Assembly (NCBI GenBank): GCA_035443705.1
Contig: DAORSV010000006.1
Span: 1-34,836, forward strand
Length of the DNA: 34,836 nt
DNA from: CADEGZ01 sp035443705
GTDB lineage: Bacteria > Pseudomonadota > Gammaproteobacteria > UBA6186 > Azoamicaceae
Direction: 5' to 3'
Every line of letters starts with the position of its first letter. Position 1 is the stretch's first letter. Position numbers and translations under genes: made by a program. The notes below the pieces were generated by a model. It was not told the DNA's origin. It saw only the letters and a list, made by a program, of their open reading frames with translations, and did no database searches. This document shows, in pieces, positions 25,272-33,235 of this stretch.

Positions 25272-25677
25272 ACATACTAAGCGAAGACTTGTATCCGAGA
25301 TCAACATTGTTCCGTATGTGGATGTTATGTTGGTGCTGTTGGTTATTTTTATGGTGACAGCCCCACTCTTAACGCAAGGTGTACAAGTGCATTTGCCACA
25401 AGCGAAAGCAGAGCCACTTCCACAAGATCAAAAACCGCCCATTGTTGTGTCGGTTGATGCATCGGGTCATTTATTTTTAGACCAATCCAAAGAATCGATA
25501 CAGCCGGGGGATTTGGCGATTAAAGTAGCGGCAAGCATTCAAGTAGATCCCACTCGTTCTGTTTTGGTTCGGGGTGATAAGAATGTTGATTATGGCAAAG
25601 TGATGAATGCGATGGTGTTGTTAAAACGTGCGGGTGTTTCTAAAGTAGGATTAATGACCGAGCATACGGAGGAATAG
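25237..25677 (+). CDS. tolR: Tol-Pal system protein TolR
   Basis: A 146-residue ExbD/TolR protein: short basic cytoplasmic tail, one membrane helix with the essential proton-carrying Asp in NIVPYVDVMLVLLVIF (Asp 29), then a periplasmic domain ending in LLKRAGVSKVGLMTEHTEE. It forms the stator with TolQ. The reading frame overlaps tolQ by 35 bases if ATG 25237 is used; ATG 25261 or 25264, after GGAAA, would give a shorter tail closer to the E. coli length and an 8-11-base overlap, and is equally possible. Confidence 0.95.
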   Translation: MVSKTIRKMMRKHTKRRLVSEINIVPYVDVMLVLLVIFMVTAPLLTQGVQVHLPQAKAEPLPQDQKPPIVVSVDASGHLFLDQSKESIQPGDLAIKVAASIQVDPTRSVLVRGDKNVDYGKVMNAMVLLKRAGVSKVGLMTEHTEE

Positions 25678-25684
25678 GGTTGTT

Positions 25685-26641
25685 ATGAAAAGATGGGCGC
25701 TGCTGCATAATGGGTCGATAGAGTTGTCTCCAGCACATTATACGCCATATTTTTTAGCCTCTGTTTTGATGCATGTTCTTTTATTAGTTTTTTTTATTTT
25801 TAGTCTCGAAGCGAGTTACAACGACAATCAATTGCCTGCAAAACCAGGTGAAATTGTACAAGCGACAATTGTTGATCAAACAAAAGTCGATGAAGAGGTT
25901 AGAAGACTCAAAACAGCTGAAAAACAAGATAGCCAAGAACAAGCTCTCAGAGAAAAACAGTTGACTCAAAAGCTAGAACAGCTGAAGCATGCCCGTGAAC
26001 AAGAACAGGTTAAATTGGACCAATTAAAAAAAGATATGGTGATTGCAAAGCAGCAAGAGCAAGAGCGTTTAGCTGAAATCAAAATTTTTAAAGAAAAAGA
26101 ACAGAAACAACTCGAAGACTTAAAGCGAGAGAAAGAAGCAGAAAAGAAAAAATTGGCTGCATTAGATGATCAACGTCAAGCAGAACAAGATCGCGCGAAA
26201 CAAATGCGACAAGAGCGTGAGAAGGAAGAAAAAAAGAAAAGTGAAGCTAAACGTAAAGCCACCGAGGCAAAACAGGTTGCCGCGGCGAAGGCTGCAAAAG
26301 ATGCGGCTATTATCGCTGAACGTGCTGCGGTTGAAAGTCAGGGTCGCATTACCAGCGAAGTCCAAAAAGTTTTGGGAATGTGGGCAGAAAGAATTAAAAG
26401 CAATAAACGTGAAGCCTTTGGTTTAGCGACAGATTTGTATTGTAAATTGGCCATTAATGTTTTGCCGGATGGTAACGTTAAGGTACGTCTTTTGCAAAGT
26501 AGCGGGAACGCCATTTATGATGATTTGTCTATTAAAGCAGTTTACAAATCAGAGCCGTTTGAGTTGCCAGAAGATCCAATGGTGAGAGAGCAGATCAAAT
26601 CTTTTGAATTAGGTTTAAGAAATGACGAGGGTTCGGAATAA
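25685..26641 (+). CDS. tolA: Tol-Pal system protein TolA
   Basis: A 318-residue protein with the TolA three-part layout. Residues 22-41 are a membrane helix containing SVLMH (26-30), matching the Ser-x-x-x-His pair that contacts TolQR. Residues about 65-215 form a long charged Lys/Glu/Gln/Ala coiled coil crossing the periplasm. The C-terminal globular domain (about 220-318) contains KSNKREAFGLATDLYCKLAI and VRLLQSSGNAIYDDLSIKAV, which bind TolB and Pal (segments quoted in part: LLQSSGNAIYDDLSIKAV). Its stop overlaps the tolB start as TAATG. Confidence 0.95.
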   Translation: MKRWALLHNGSIELSPAHYTPYFLASVLMHVLLLVFFIFSLEASYNDNQLPAKPGEIVQATIVDQTKVDEEVRRLKTAEKQDSQEQALREKQLTQKLEQLKHAREQEQVKLDQLKKDMVIAKQQEQERLAEIKIFKEKEQKQLEDLKREKEAEKKKLAALDDQRQAEQDRAKQMRQEREKEEKKKSEAKRKATEAKQVAAAKAAKDAAIIAERAAVESQGRITSEVQKVLGMWAERIKSNKREAFGLATDLYCKLAINVLPDGNVKVRLLQSSGNAIYDDLSIKAVYKSEPFELPEDPMVREQIKSFELGLRNDEGSE

Positions 26642-27969
26642 TGCGTATTAAAATGGGTTTTTTTTGTTTCATGGGGCTTTTGATCTGGTGTATTACATCC
26701 ATTGCAAATGCCGGATTGTATGTAGAAATTACAGGTGGCGTTGCTGCAGGGATACCCATTGCTATTGTGCCGTTTGGTGTAGAAGGGTCTTATTCTGATA
26801 GCGTTGAGGATCTCTCCAAAATCATCAAATCAGATTTGGAAAACAGTGGGCAATTTAAGGCTTTGAGTTTTCAATCGATTGAAGAATTTCCAACACACCA
26901 AAATGAAGTGCAGTATGCTTATTGGCAAGGATTAGGTATCGAAGATTTGGTTGTCGGTCGTATTAAAAAAACCGGATCAACTTTTACTGTCAGTTTTGCA
27001 CTGTTAGATATTATTCGACAAAAATCGGAAGACGCTCTGCGCTCACCGTTGTTGGCCATGCATTTTGATAATGTGCGGTCGCAAGATTTTCGTGCATTGG
27101 CGCATCATATCAGCGATTGTATTTTTGAAAAACTGATTGGTATTAAGGGTATTTTTTCAACGCGGATTGCTTATGTGTCTGTGACAGAGGGATCTAAAGG
27201 AACAACACATACACTTGAAGTGGCAGATGCAGATGGATTTAACCCAAAACCGCTGTATCGATCTGCTTATCCATTGATGTCGCCTGCTTGGTCACCCGAT
27301 GGGAAAAGGATAGCCTTTGTTTCGTTTGAAAAAAATAGAGCTGGGATTAATATTGTAGAAGTGAAGAGTGGACATGTAGAACGCCTAACACAATTTCCAG
27401 GGATTAACGGTGCGCCTACGTGGTCTCCAGATAATCAAACTTTGGCTTTGGTTTTGTCTAAAGAGGGGAGCCCCAAGATTTACACTATGGATGTGCGCAG
27501 TAAGCGACTTAGTCGTTTAACCGATGGAGCGAGTATTGATACCGAGCCCAGTTTTGCACCTGATGGTCGTTCAATCGTATTTACATCGAACAGGGGTGGA
27601 AAGCCGCAAATTTATCGTGTCGCATTGGATTCTCGTAAAGTTGAGCGCTTGTCATTTAAGGGTGACTACAATGCAAAGCCCTCTTTAACACCCGACAATA
27701 AAAAATTAGTAATGTTGCATCGCGGTGAATCTGGATTATTTAGCATTGCGGTACAGACTTTAAATACGGGGGAGTTAAAAATTTTAACGCAGTCGAGTCT
27801 CAGCGATTGTCCAAATCTTGCGCCAAATGGTATGATGGTCATATATGGATCATCAGTCGGGGAACAAGGTGTGTTAGGAGCGGTGTCTTTGGATGGTCGT
27901 GTTAAGATTCGCTTACCTTCTCGGCAAGGCAATGTGCAAGAGCCTGCCTGGTCCCCTTTTGTTAAATGA
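26641..27969 (+). CDS. tolB: Tol-Pal system protein TolB
   Basis: A 442-residue periplasmic protein. A signal peptide ends near NAGLYVEIT (about residue 24), leaving the mature N-terminus that E. coli TolB uses to contact TolA. An alpha/beta N-terminal domain precedes a six-bladed beta-propeller (about 175-440) whose blades show the repeat P-x-(W/F)-(S/A)-PDG, for example PAWSPDGKRIAF, PTWSPDNQTLAL and PSFAPDGRSIVF. The propeller binds Pal. The start overlaps the end of tolA by one base, indicating translational coupling. Confidence 0.96.
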   Translation: MRIKMGFFCFMGLLIWCITSIANAGLYVEITGGVAAGIPIAIVPFGVEGSYSDSVEDLSKIIKSDLENSGQFKALSFQSIEEFPTHQNEVQYAYWQGLGIEDLVVGRIKKTGSTFTVSFALLDIIRQKSEDALRSPLLAMHFDNVRSQDFRALAHHISDCIFEKLIGIKGIFSTRIAYVSVTEGSKGTTHTLEVADADGFNPKPLYRSAYPLMSPAWSPDGKRIAFVSFEKNRAGINIVEVKSGHVERLTQFPGINGAPTWSPDNQTLALVLSKEGSPKIYTMDVRSKRLSRLTDGASIDTEPSFAPDGRSIVFTSNRGGKPQIYRVALDSRKVERLSFKGDYNAKPSLTPDNKKLVMLHRGESGLFSIAVQTLNTGELKILTQSSLSDCPNLAPNGMMVIYGSSVGEQGVLGAVSLDGRVKIRLPSRQGNVQEPAWSPFVK

Positions 27970-27992
27970 CCTTAAGTTTGTAGGAGAGAGTA

Positions 27993-28508
27993 ATGCGTAC
28001 TAAAGTTAAAGTGTTCGCTTCAGTTGTTTTGTCGTCGTTGTTATTGTTGGGATTAGTGGGTTGTGGCGCTAAAAAAGGTAGCGGTTACGATGCCGATGGC
28101 AATATTATCGGCGTTAATGATACCGTGCGGTTTTATGGTTCGGATGTTTCTCCGGCGCATGAAAAAGATTTGTTAGCAAAGCGAACCTATTATTTTGGTT
28201 ATGATAGTTTTGATGTACTCGATAAAGACGTCTTGTCTGTCTATGCACATGCGAAACGTTTAATTAATCACAAACGCATGCATGTACGTGTTGAAGGGCA
28301 TACGGATGAACGAGGTAGTCGGGAGTATAACGTTGCATTAGGTGAAAGAAGGGCTAATGCGATAGCAAATATTCTGATGCTGAAAGGCGTTCCACAAGAT
28401 CAAATTAGTGTCGTGAGCTATGGTAAAGAAAAGCCAGCTGTTGCAGGACATGATGAATCGAGTTGGAGTCAAAATCGCCGTGCGGTTATTATTTATGAGG
28501 TAGAATAG
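27993..28508 (+). CDS. pal: Peptidoglycan-associated lipoprotein Pal
   Basis: A 171-residue outer-membrane lipoprotein. The signal peptide ends in the lipobox LVGC with the lipidated Cys at 24, followed by GAKKG (no Asp at +2, consistent with outer-membrane sorting). The C-terminal OmpA-like domain carries YYFGYDSFDVLDKD, VEGHTDERGSREYNVALGERRA (quoted in part: GHTDERGSREYNVALG) and YGKEKP, which bind meso-diaminopimelate in peptidoglycan. GGAGAG lies just upstream of the ATG. cpoB starts 3 bases after the stop. Confidence 0.97.
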   Translation: MRTKVKVFASVVLSSLLLLGLVGCGAKKGSGYDADGNIIGVNDTVRFYGSDVSPAHEKDLLAKRTYYFGYDSFDVLDKDVLSVYAHAKRLINHKRMHVRVEGHTDERGSREYNVALGERRANAIANILMLKGVPQDQISVVSYGKEKPAVAGHDESSWSQNRRAVIIYEVE

Positions 28509-28511
28509 AGC

Positions 28512-29447
28512 GTGAACTGGCATTCCGTTTGGGCATTAGCAGGCTTAATAACTTTTAGTGTATCACTTTCTGTGGAAGCGCTTGCAATTGTTGAGTCTCG
28601 AACGGGAGAGCCCATTGTTTATGATGCTGAAGAGTTCGTACCTTCACCGATCGCGCGATCTTCTGAAGATCGCGCGACAGGCTCTAGGGTCGCAACGAAC
28701 GCTCCAGCTGAAGATCGTGCTGCTTTACTGAGTTTGAAACATTTAGAGACTTTAAAACAAGAAGTAAGTGAGTTACGTGGCTTGGTCGAGACGCAAGAGC
28801 ATGAAATTCAGCAGCTAAAAAAGAGCCAACGAGATCTGTATGGTGATTTAGATAAACGAGTAACGCAATTGCAATCGCCTAAAATTAGTGCTGCCGCAAA
28901 AAAATCTTCTGTCACGATTGTGCCAACGGGTACAACGTCGGTGTCTGCTGTATCTGCAGAAAAGAAGATAGAAAAAATGACAGCAGAACCGATAGCTTCT
29001 GATTTCTCAGATGCAGCTATGAATAAAAAAGGCGAGACGGAGCATGACACTGAAAAATCGGCCTATGAAGCGGCATACAACTTGGTTAGAACAAAACGGT
29101 ATACCGAAGCGACATCTGCTTTTCAAAATTATTTAGAACGATTTAAAACGGGTGAACATGCTGCCAATGCGCACTATTGGGTGGGTGAAATCTACATGCT
29201 TGAATGGCAAAAAAATCCCACAAATAAAACGTTGTTAGACAAAGCAGCAGATGCTTTTTCTAATATTACATCGCAATTTCCGGGTAATCCCAAAGTACCG
29301 GATGCTTTATTGAAATTGGGTATTATTGAAAATGAGAAAGGCGATCCAATGGCCGCTCGAAAGTATTTTACAGATATTAAAAGTCGTTATCCGGGATCAG
29401 CGGCTGCTCGTATTGCCGAGACGCGTTTAAAGGCGTTATCGCCTTAA
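28512..29447 (+). CDS. cpoB: Cell division coordinator CpoB (YbgF)
   Basis: A 311-residue periplasmic protein that links Tol-Pal constriction with septal peptidoglycan synthesis by PBP1B in E. coli. It starts at GTG 28512, 3 bases after pal. A signal peptide ends VEALA (about 25). A coiled-coil trimerisation segment follows (about 75-120, LKHLETLKQEVSELRGLVE), then a low-complexity Thr/Ser/Ala linker, and a C-terminal TPR domain beginning YEAAYNLVRTKRYTEATSAF with AHYWVGEIYMLEW. A longer linker than in E. coli precedes the coiled coil and contains a perfect 27-base palindrome in the DNA. Confidence 0.93.
   Translation: MNWHSVWALAGLITFSVSLSVEALAIVESRTGEPIVYDAEEFVPSPIARSSEDRATGSRVATNAPAEDRAALLSLKHLETLKQEVSELRGLVETQEHEIQQLKKSQRDLYGDLDKRVTQLQSPKISAAAKKSSVTIVPTGTTSVSAVSAEKKIEKMTAEPIASDFSDAAMNKKGETEHDTEKSAYEAAYNLVRTKRYTEATSAFQNYLERFKTGEHAANAHYWVGEIYMLEWQKNPTNKTLLDKAADAFSNITSQFPGNPKVPDALLKLGIIENEKGDPMAARKYFTDIKSRYPGSAAARIAETRLKALSP
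28651..28677. repeat. Perfect 27-base palindrome within cpoB
   Basis: The 13-base arm TCGCGCGATCTTC is followed by a single T and its exact reverse complement. It encodes part of a nonconserved linker (RSSEDRA). GC-rich arms in an AT-rich gene would form a very stable hairpin in DNA or mRNA. Confidence 0.8.
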
Positions 29448-29451
29448 GGCC

Positions 29452-29479
29452 CTGAGAAAAATAACTTGTTTTTTCTTAG
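29452..29479 (+). terminator. Candidate terminator after cpoB
   Basis: CTGAGAAAAA pairs with TTTTTCTTAG (10 pairs, one G-U) around an 8-base loop, 5 bases after the cpoB stop. The stem is AT-rich and the T run is in its 3' arm, so strength is doubtful. A second small stem (AAGGCG/CGCCTT) overlaps the stop codon region. Confidence 0.35.
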
Positions 29480-29520
29480 AGCTTAAGCCTCGTTATTCGT
29501 AGCGCTTTTTTGGAAAAATT

Positions 29521-30678
29521 ATGGAAGATTTTTTGTTTCTCCAGGATGATTTTACACCAGAAGAACGCTTAATAAGAGATGAAGTGCGTCGGTTTGTGGA
29601 TCGAGACGTTATCCCTATTATGGCGGATGCTTATGAAACTGCACAATTTCCCCAACAATTTATTCCACAGTGTGCAGCATTAGGGTTGCTCAGCCTTAAA
29701 CTGCCGATTGAGTATGGTGGTTCTGGCAGAAGTGCGATTGCTTATGGTTTGGTGTGTCAAGAATTAGAACGGGGCGATAGTGCCTTGCGTAGTTTTATTT
29801 CTGTTCAAAATGCCTTATGTATGTTCCCCATTTTCACATTTGGATCAGAGGCACAAAAACAAAAATTTTTACCTAAAATGGCAGCAGGAAAGTTAATAGG
29901 TTGTTTTGGTTTAACAGAGCCTGATGCGGGATCTGATCCGAGCAGTCTTCGCACACAAGCCAAAAAAGTTTCGGGTGGTTGGTTGTTAAACGGCGTTAAA
30001 CGCTGGGTTACCAATGGTACGATTGCAGATTGTGCGATTATATGGGCACACACCGTGGAAGGGATTCGCGGTTTTATTGTCGAAAAAGATTTTCCAGGTT
30101 GTACGAGACAAGAAATTAAAAAAAAGATGTCATTACGCGCGTCTATTTCAGCAGAGTTATTTTTTAAAGATTGCTTTGTACCTGAAAGCCATTATCTACC
30201 CGGCACTGAGATTGGATTAGTTGCAGCACTACACTGTTTAACAGAGGCACGATATGGTATTGCCTGGGGAGCGATAGGTTCTGCCATGGCCTGCTATGAA
30301 ATCGCTTTAAGTTATTGCAAAAAACGTATGCAATTTAATAGACCACTTGCATCGTTTCAATTGGTTCAAAAGGATTTGGTGACGATGTTTTTAGAGATCC
30401 AAAAAGCACTTTGTTTGAATTTACAATTGGGTCGTTTAAAAGAAAGAGGGCAATGTACTTATCCCATGGTATCGTTGGCGAAGCTTAACGCTTGTCGTGA
30501 AGCTCTCAAAATTGCGCGAATGGCCAGAAATTTATTAGGCGCCAATGGTATTACCTCAGAATATGCGGTTATTCGGCATATGATTAACCTGGAATCTGTC
30601 TTTACCTATGAAGGGACAGACAATATTCATCACCTCATTGTGGGCAAATATATTACGGGATTGGATGCTTTTTGCTAA
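29521..30678 (+). CDS. gcdH: Acyl-CoA dehydrogenase, glutaryl-CoA dehydrogenase type
   Basis: A 385-residue FAD flavoenzyme of the acyl-CoA dehydrogenase family. GCFGLTEPDAGSDPSSLRT, WLLNGVKRWVTNGTIAD and the C-terminal TYEGTDNIHHLIVG with the catalytic Glu (about 364) are present. RSFISVQNALCM carries the Arg used by glutaryl-CoA dehydrogenases to bind the distal carboxylate, and YEGTxxIHxLIxGxxITGxxAF is the usual GcdH ending. The predicted reaction is oxidative decarboxylation of glutaryl-CoA to crotonyl-CoA in lysine/tryptophan breakdown. No other gene of that pathway is nearby, so another short acyl-CoA substrate is possible. It stands alone between cpoB and the convergent protease gene. 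Confidence 0.85.
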   Translation: MEDFLFLQDDFTPEERLIRDEVRRFVDRDVIPIMADAYETAQFPQQFIPQCAALGLLSLKLPIEYGGSGRSAIAYGLVCQELERGDSALRSFISVQNALCMFPIFTFGSEAQKQKFLPKMAAGKLIGCFGLTEPDAGSDPSSLRTQAKKVSGGWLLNGVKRWVTNGTIADCAIIWAHTVEGIRGFIVEKDFPGCTRQEIKKKMSLRASISAELFFKDCFVPESHYLPGTEIGLVAALHCLTEARYGIAWGAIGSAMACYEIALSYCKKRMQFNRPLASFQLVQKDLVTMFLEIQKALCLNLQLGRLKERGQCTYPMVSLAKLNACREALKIARMARNLLGANGITSEYAVIRHMINLESVFTYEGTDNIHHLIVGKYITGLDAFC

Positions 30679-30692
30679 GGGGCAGCGCCTCT
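30678..30692. terminator. Candidate hairpin between convergent gcdH and protease genes
   Basis: AGGGGC and GCCTCT pair (one G-U) around a 3-base loop in the 12-base gap between two convergent stops. On the plus strand it is followed by ACTCTTTACGTTTT, a poor T-tract. Confidence 0.3.
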
Positions 30693-31911
30693 ACTCTTTA
30701 CGTTTTGGTTGTGCGGGTTTTCGCTCGCTCGGTGTAACGATAAAGCTCAAATACTCACCCTTGCGAAATATTTCCAGCGGGTAATTTTTTCCGGGTATTA
30801 ATCCCGAGACTAAACGTAAGGCCATGCGCTCATCTGTAATGACAGTGTTATTAATTTTAATAATCACATCGCCAGGTAATAAACCCGCTTTTTGTGCGGG
30901 GCTGCCACGTACAACGGCACGTACATAAACACCATCGCCTTCTTTGTAATCGATATAGCCGCGGATTTCTTTATTTATAGGCTGCATCATAATGCCCAAA
31001 TAACCGCGAATAATCGGTTTTCCTTCGATGAGTTTATTCATCACTTCGGTTGCTTGATCAATGGGGATCGCAAAACCAATACCTTGATTTCCGCCGGAAC
31101 GGCTATAGATAACCGTATTAATACCAATAATTTGACCAAATGAATTAATCAATGCGCCGCCAGAGTTGCCTGGATTAATAGCGGCGTCTGTTTGTAGTAA
31201 ATTTTCTAAAATACCTACATCTGTGCCGGCGCGTTCGGTAGCGCTGATGATGCCTAGCGTGACGGTTTTATCAAGACCATAGGGATTTCCGATCGCAAGT
31301 ACAACATCACCGGCTCTTAATTTTTGGGAAGAACCCAGCGTGATAACGGGGAGTTTGTCCAGGTTAATTTTTAATACAGCCAGATCGCTATCGGGATCAG
31401 TACCGACTACTTTACCATCCGCAGAACGGCCATCTGCTAAAGTCACAATCACCGTATCGGCTTCTCGGATCACATGATTGTTGGTAAGCACATAGCCTTT
31501 TTCGCTAATAATAACGCCAGACCCTAATCCTTGTAGCGTTTCTTTGGGTTGCTCATTTCCCGGTTTGTTTTTTTCGTTACCATTCCATTCGCCATTACCT
31601 TGACCACCATTTTGTTCGCCAAAAAAATATCGGAACATGGGATCTTGCATCAGCGGGTTTTGATCAACTGTGACTTCTTGTGTGGTTTTAATGCTTACAA
31701 CCGCGGGTGCAGCGAGTGCTACCGCATCAGCATACGAAACCGGTGCGTTTAGGGTAACAGAAGAAATCGTTGTATTTGCAGAAGCGGGCGTTGTCGCATG
31801 AGACGGGCCATAAAAATTAAGCTTTGCAAGAATAAAGGGTGAAAGGAGAGTAATTAAACCAAAGAAAAGAATAAGTTTAACAACTTTTTTTGCGCGTTTC
31901 GCTATTTTCAT
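30691..31911 (-). CDS. degS: DegS/HtrA-type periplasmic serine protease with one PDZ domain
   Basis: A 406-residue protein. Residues 11-29 form an N-terminal membrane anchor, followed by a Ser/Thr/Ala-rich linker. The trypsin-like domain has His 146 (TNNHVI), Asp 176 (DSDLAVL) and Ser 250 (NPGNSGGAL). A Gly/Asn-rich insertion with repeated GGQGNGEWNGN lies at about 100-120 in the LA-loop region. A single PDZ domain spans about 301-395 (RGYLGI, SPAQKAGLLPGDVI). One PDZ plus an anchor is the DegS/AlgW layout, which cleaves an anti-sigma factor under envelope stress; DegP and DegQ have two. It is longer than E. coli DegS (355). It has its own likely promoter after fis. Confidence 0.85.
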   Translation of the reverse strand: MKIAKRAKKVVKLILFFGLITLLSPFILAKLNFYGPSHATTPASANTTISSVTLNAPVSYADAVALAAPAVVSIKTTQEVTVDQNPLMQDPMFRYFFGEQNGGQGNGEWNGNEKNKPGNEQPKETLQGLGSGVIISEKGYVLTNNHVIREADTVIVTLADGRSADGKVVGTDPDSDLAVLKINLDKLPVITLGSSQKLRAGDVVLAIGNPYGLDKTVTLGIISATERAGTDVGILENLLQTDAAINPGNSGGALINSFGQIIGINTVIYSRSGGNQGIGFAIPIDQATEVMNKLIEGKPIIRGYLGIMMQPINKEIRGYIDYKEGDGVYVRAVVRGSPAQKAGLLPGDVIIKINNTVITDERMALRLVSGLIPGKNYPLEIFRKGEYLSFIVTPSERKPAQPKRKE

Positions 31912-31969
31912 TTTCAGGCTCTCTCTTTGAATTCAGTGGCAAGGACTTATTGTGTAACTGCAAAAGACC

Positions 31970-31975
31970 ATTATA
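31970..31975 (-). promoter_or_regulatory. Candidate promoter -10 element for the DegS-type gene
   Basis: A perfect TATAAT on the minus strand lies 58 bases before the start codon, in the gap after fis. The -35 region (CCGACG, 16 bases upstream) is weak. GAGAGAG lies before the ATG as ribosome-binding site. Confidence 0.4.
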
Positions 31976-32001
31976 TATTAAACAAAAGGGACGTCGGAAG
32001 T

Positions 32002-32250
32002 CTAAGACAAATCGTATTTGACGAGCAACTTTCTTAATGTGCCGCGATTAAGACCCAGCCATTCGGCGGCTCGCGATTGGTTGCCCTTAACTTCTTTCAT
32101 CACAATGGCAAGCAAAGCGGATTCTACTTCATTTAATACAAGACTGTATATATTTCTAGCCGGTTCATCTTCCAGTTTAGAAAAGTAGTCTTGTAAGGCG
32201 GATGTGATATGTTCACGTAAAAAAGGCTTCGATGGCTTCGATTTGTTCAT
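32002..32250 (-). CDS. fis: DNA-binding protein Fis
   Basis: An 82-residue protein matching the C-terminal two-thirds of E. coli Fis (98 residues). LREHITSALQDYFSKLEDE is the dimer helix region, LYSLVLNEVE-like sequence (NIYSLVLNEVESALLAIVM) follows, and GNQSRAAEWLGLNRGTLRKLLVKY is the helix-turn-helix (quoted in part as GNQSRAAEWLGLNRGTLRK). The first ATG that keeps only family-like sequence is 32250; upstream sequence in this frame is the other-frame reading of dusB. It overlaps the end of dusB by 38 bases, the dusB-fis arrangement conserved in gammaproteobacteria. The N-terminal beta-hairpin arm that activates Hin recombination in E. coli is shortened. Confidence 0.93.
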   Translation of the reverse strand: MNKSKPSKPFLREHITSALQDYFSKLEDEPARNIYSLVLNEVESALLAIVMKEVKGNQSRAAEWLGLNRGTLRKLLVKYDLS

Positions 32251-33169
32251 GGGGTTTTTCCAAGCGATTAAAATAGTCACGAAAACGTGCGCTACCAGTT
32301 TGTCCGCGACTGTACCAAGAGACGTGCTTGCGAGCAACCATAGAACCGGTGTATTCACCATAAAATTGGTATAAATTTTGAAGGTGACCTAATAAGATGG
32401 CTTTAATTTCTGCGGGTGTGGGTTCTGGCAGCAATTCGCCTGTCTTAAGATAATATGTAATTTCTTTGAAAATCCAAGGGCGTCCTTGTGCAGCTCGGCC
32501 AATCATAATGCCATCGGCTTTGGTTTGTTCTAAAACCGCTTTTGCTTTTTCGGGCGTTTCGATATCACCATTGGCAATCACTGGGATCTTAACGGCGTCT
32601 TTAATCGCCGCAATGGTTTCGTATTCTGCAGCGCCTTTAAAAAAACAGGAGCGTGTACGACCATGCACCGCTAATGCTTGAATGCCGCTTTGTTCTGCAA
32701 TTTTTGCAATCGTAATACCATTTTTATGGCTGGGATCCCAGCCGGTTCGAATTTTGAGCGTAACCGGAATAGAAACGGCATTAACAGTTGCTTCTAAGAT
32801 GCGAGTCACTAAAGGTTCATCTCTGAGCAGCGAAGAACCGGCTAAAGTATTGCACACTTTTTTTGCAGGGCATCCCATATTAATATCAATAATATCGGCA
32901 CCTTCTGCTTCATTAAATCGTGCAGCTTCGCCCATCATGAAGGGATCAGCACCTGCGATTTGTATAGAGCGAGGCTCTGTTTCGCCATCGTGATTGGCGC
33001 GTCTTAAGGTTTTCTGGCTGCCTCTTAACAAGGAATTCGAAGAGACCATTTCAGAAACGGCCATGCCAACGCCAAGCGCTTTACAAAGTTGGCGGAATGG
33101 GCGATCGGTGACACCTGCCATGGGTGCCAATATGAGATTGTTTTCTAACTTGTGTTTACCGATTTGCAT
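32213..33169 (-). CDS. dusB: tRNA-dihydrouridine synthase B
   Basis: A 318-residue FMN-dependent TIM-barrel enzyme, near the 321 residues of E. coli DusB. LAPMAGVTDRPFRQLC opens the barrel, NMGCPAKKVC carries the catalytic Cys 100, and IRTGWD, VHGRTRSCFFKGAAEY, VIANGDIETPEKA and GIMIGRAAQGRPWIF are the FMN/substrate strands. It reduces a uridine in the D-loop of tRNA. The start is supported by a well-formed promoter placed about 30 bases upstream. fis is the next gene, overlapping the end of dusB. Confidence 0.96.
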   Translation of the reverse strand: MQIGKHKLENNLILAPMAGVTDRPFRQLCKALGVGMAVSEMVSSNSLLRGSQKTLRRANHDGETEPRSIQIAGADPFMMGEAARFNEAEGADIIDINMGCPAKKVCNTLAGSSLLRDEPLVTRILEATVNAVSIPVTLKIRTGWDPSHKNGITIAKIAEQSGIQALAVHGRTRSCFFKGAAEYETIAAIKDAVKIPVIANGDIETPEKAKAVLEQTKADGIMIGRAAQGRPWIFKEITYYLKTGELLPEPTPAEIKAILLGHLQNLYQFYGEYTGSMVARKHVSWYSRGQTGSARFRDYFNRLEKPHEQIEAIEAFFT

Positions 33170-33196
33170 GTTTGTGTCATTAAAACTGAATGGTGT

Positions 33197-33225
33197 ACTA
33201 TAACAAAAGTAAGGTTTTTATTCAA
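33197..33225 (-). promoter_or_regulatory. Sigma-70 promoter for dusB-fis
   Basis: On the minus strand TTGAAT (33220-33225) and TATAGT (33197-33202) are separated by exactly 17 bases. The predicted leader is about 20 bases. This is the best promoter-like sequence noticed in the window. Confidence 0.6.
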
Positions 33226-33235
33226 AAGAGAGCAT

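Noticed and set aside
33152..33235. Start of the DUF1703-type gene at ATG 33152
   Set aside because: It would overlap dusB and its promoter and add residues that do not fit the family N-terminus; ATG 33236 directly precedes the family start.
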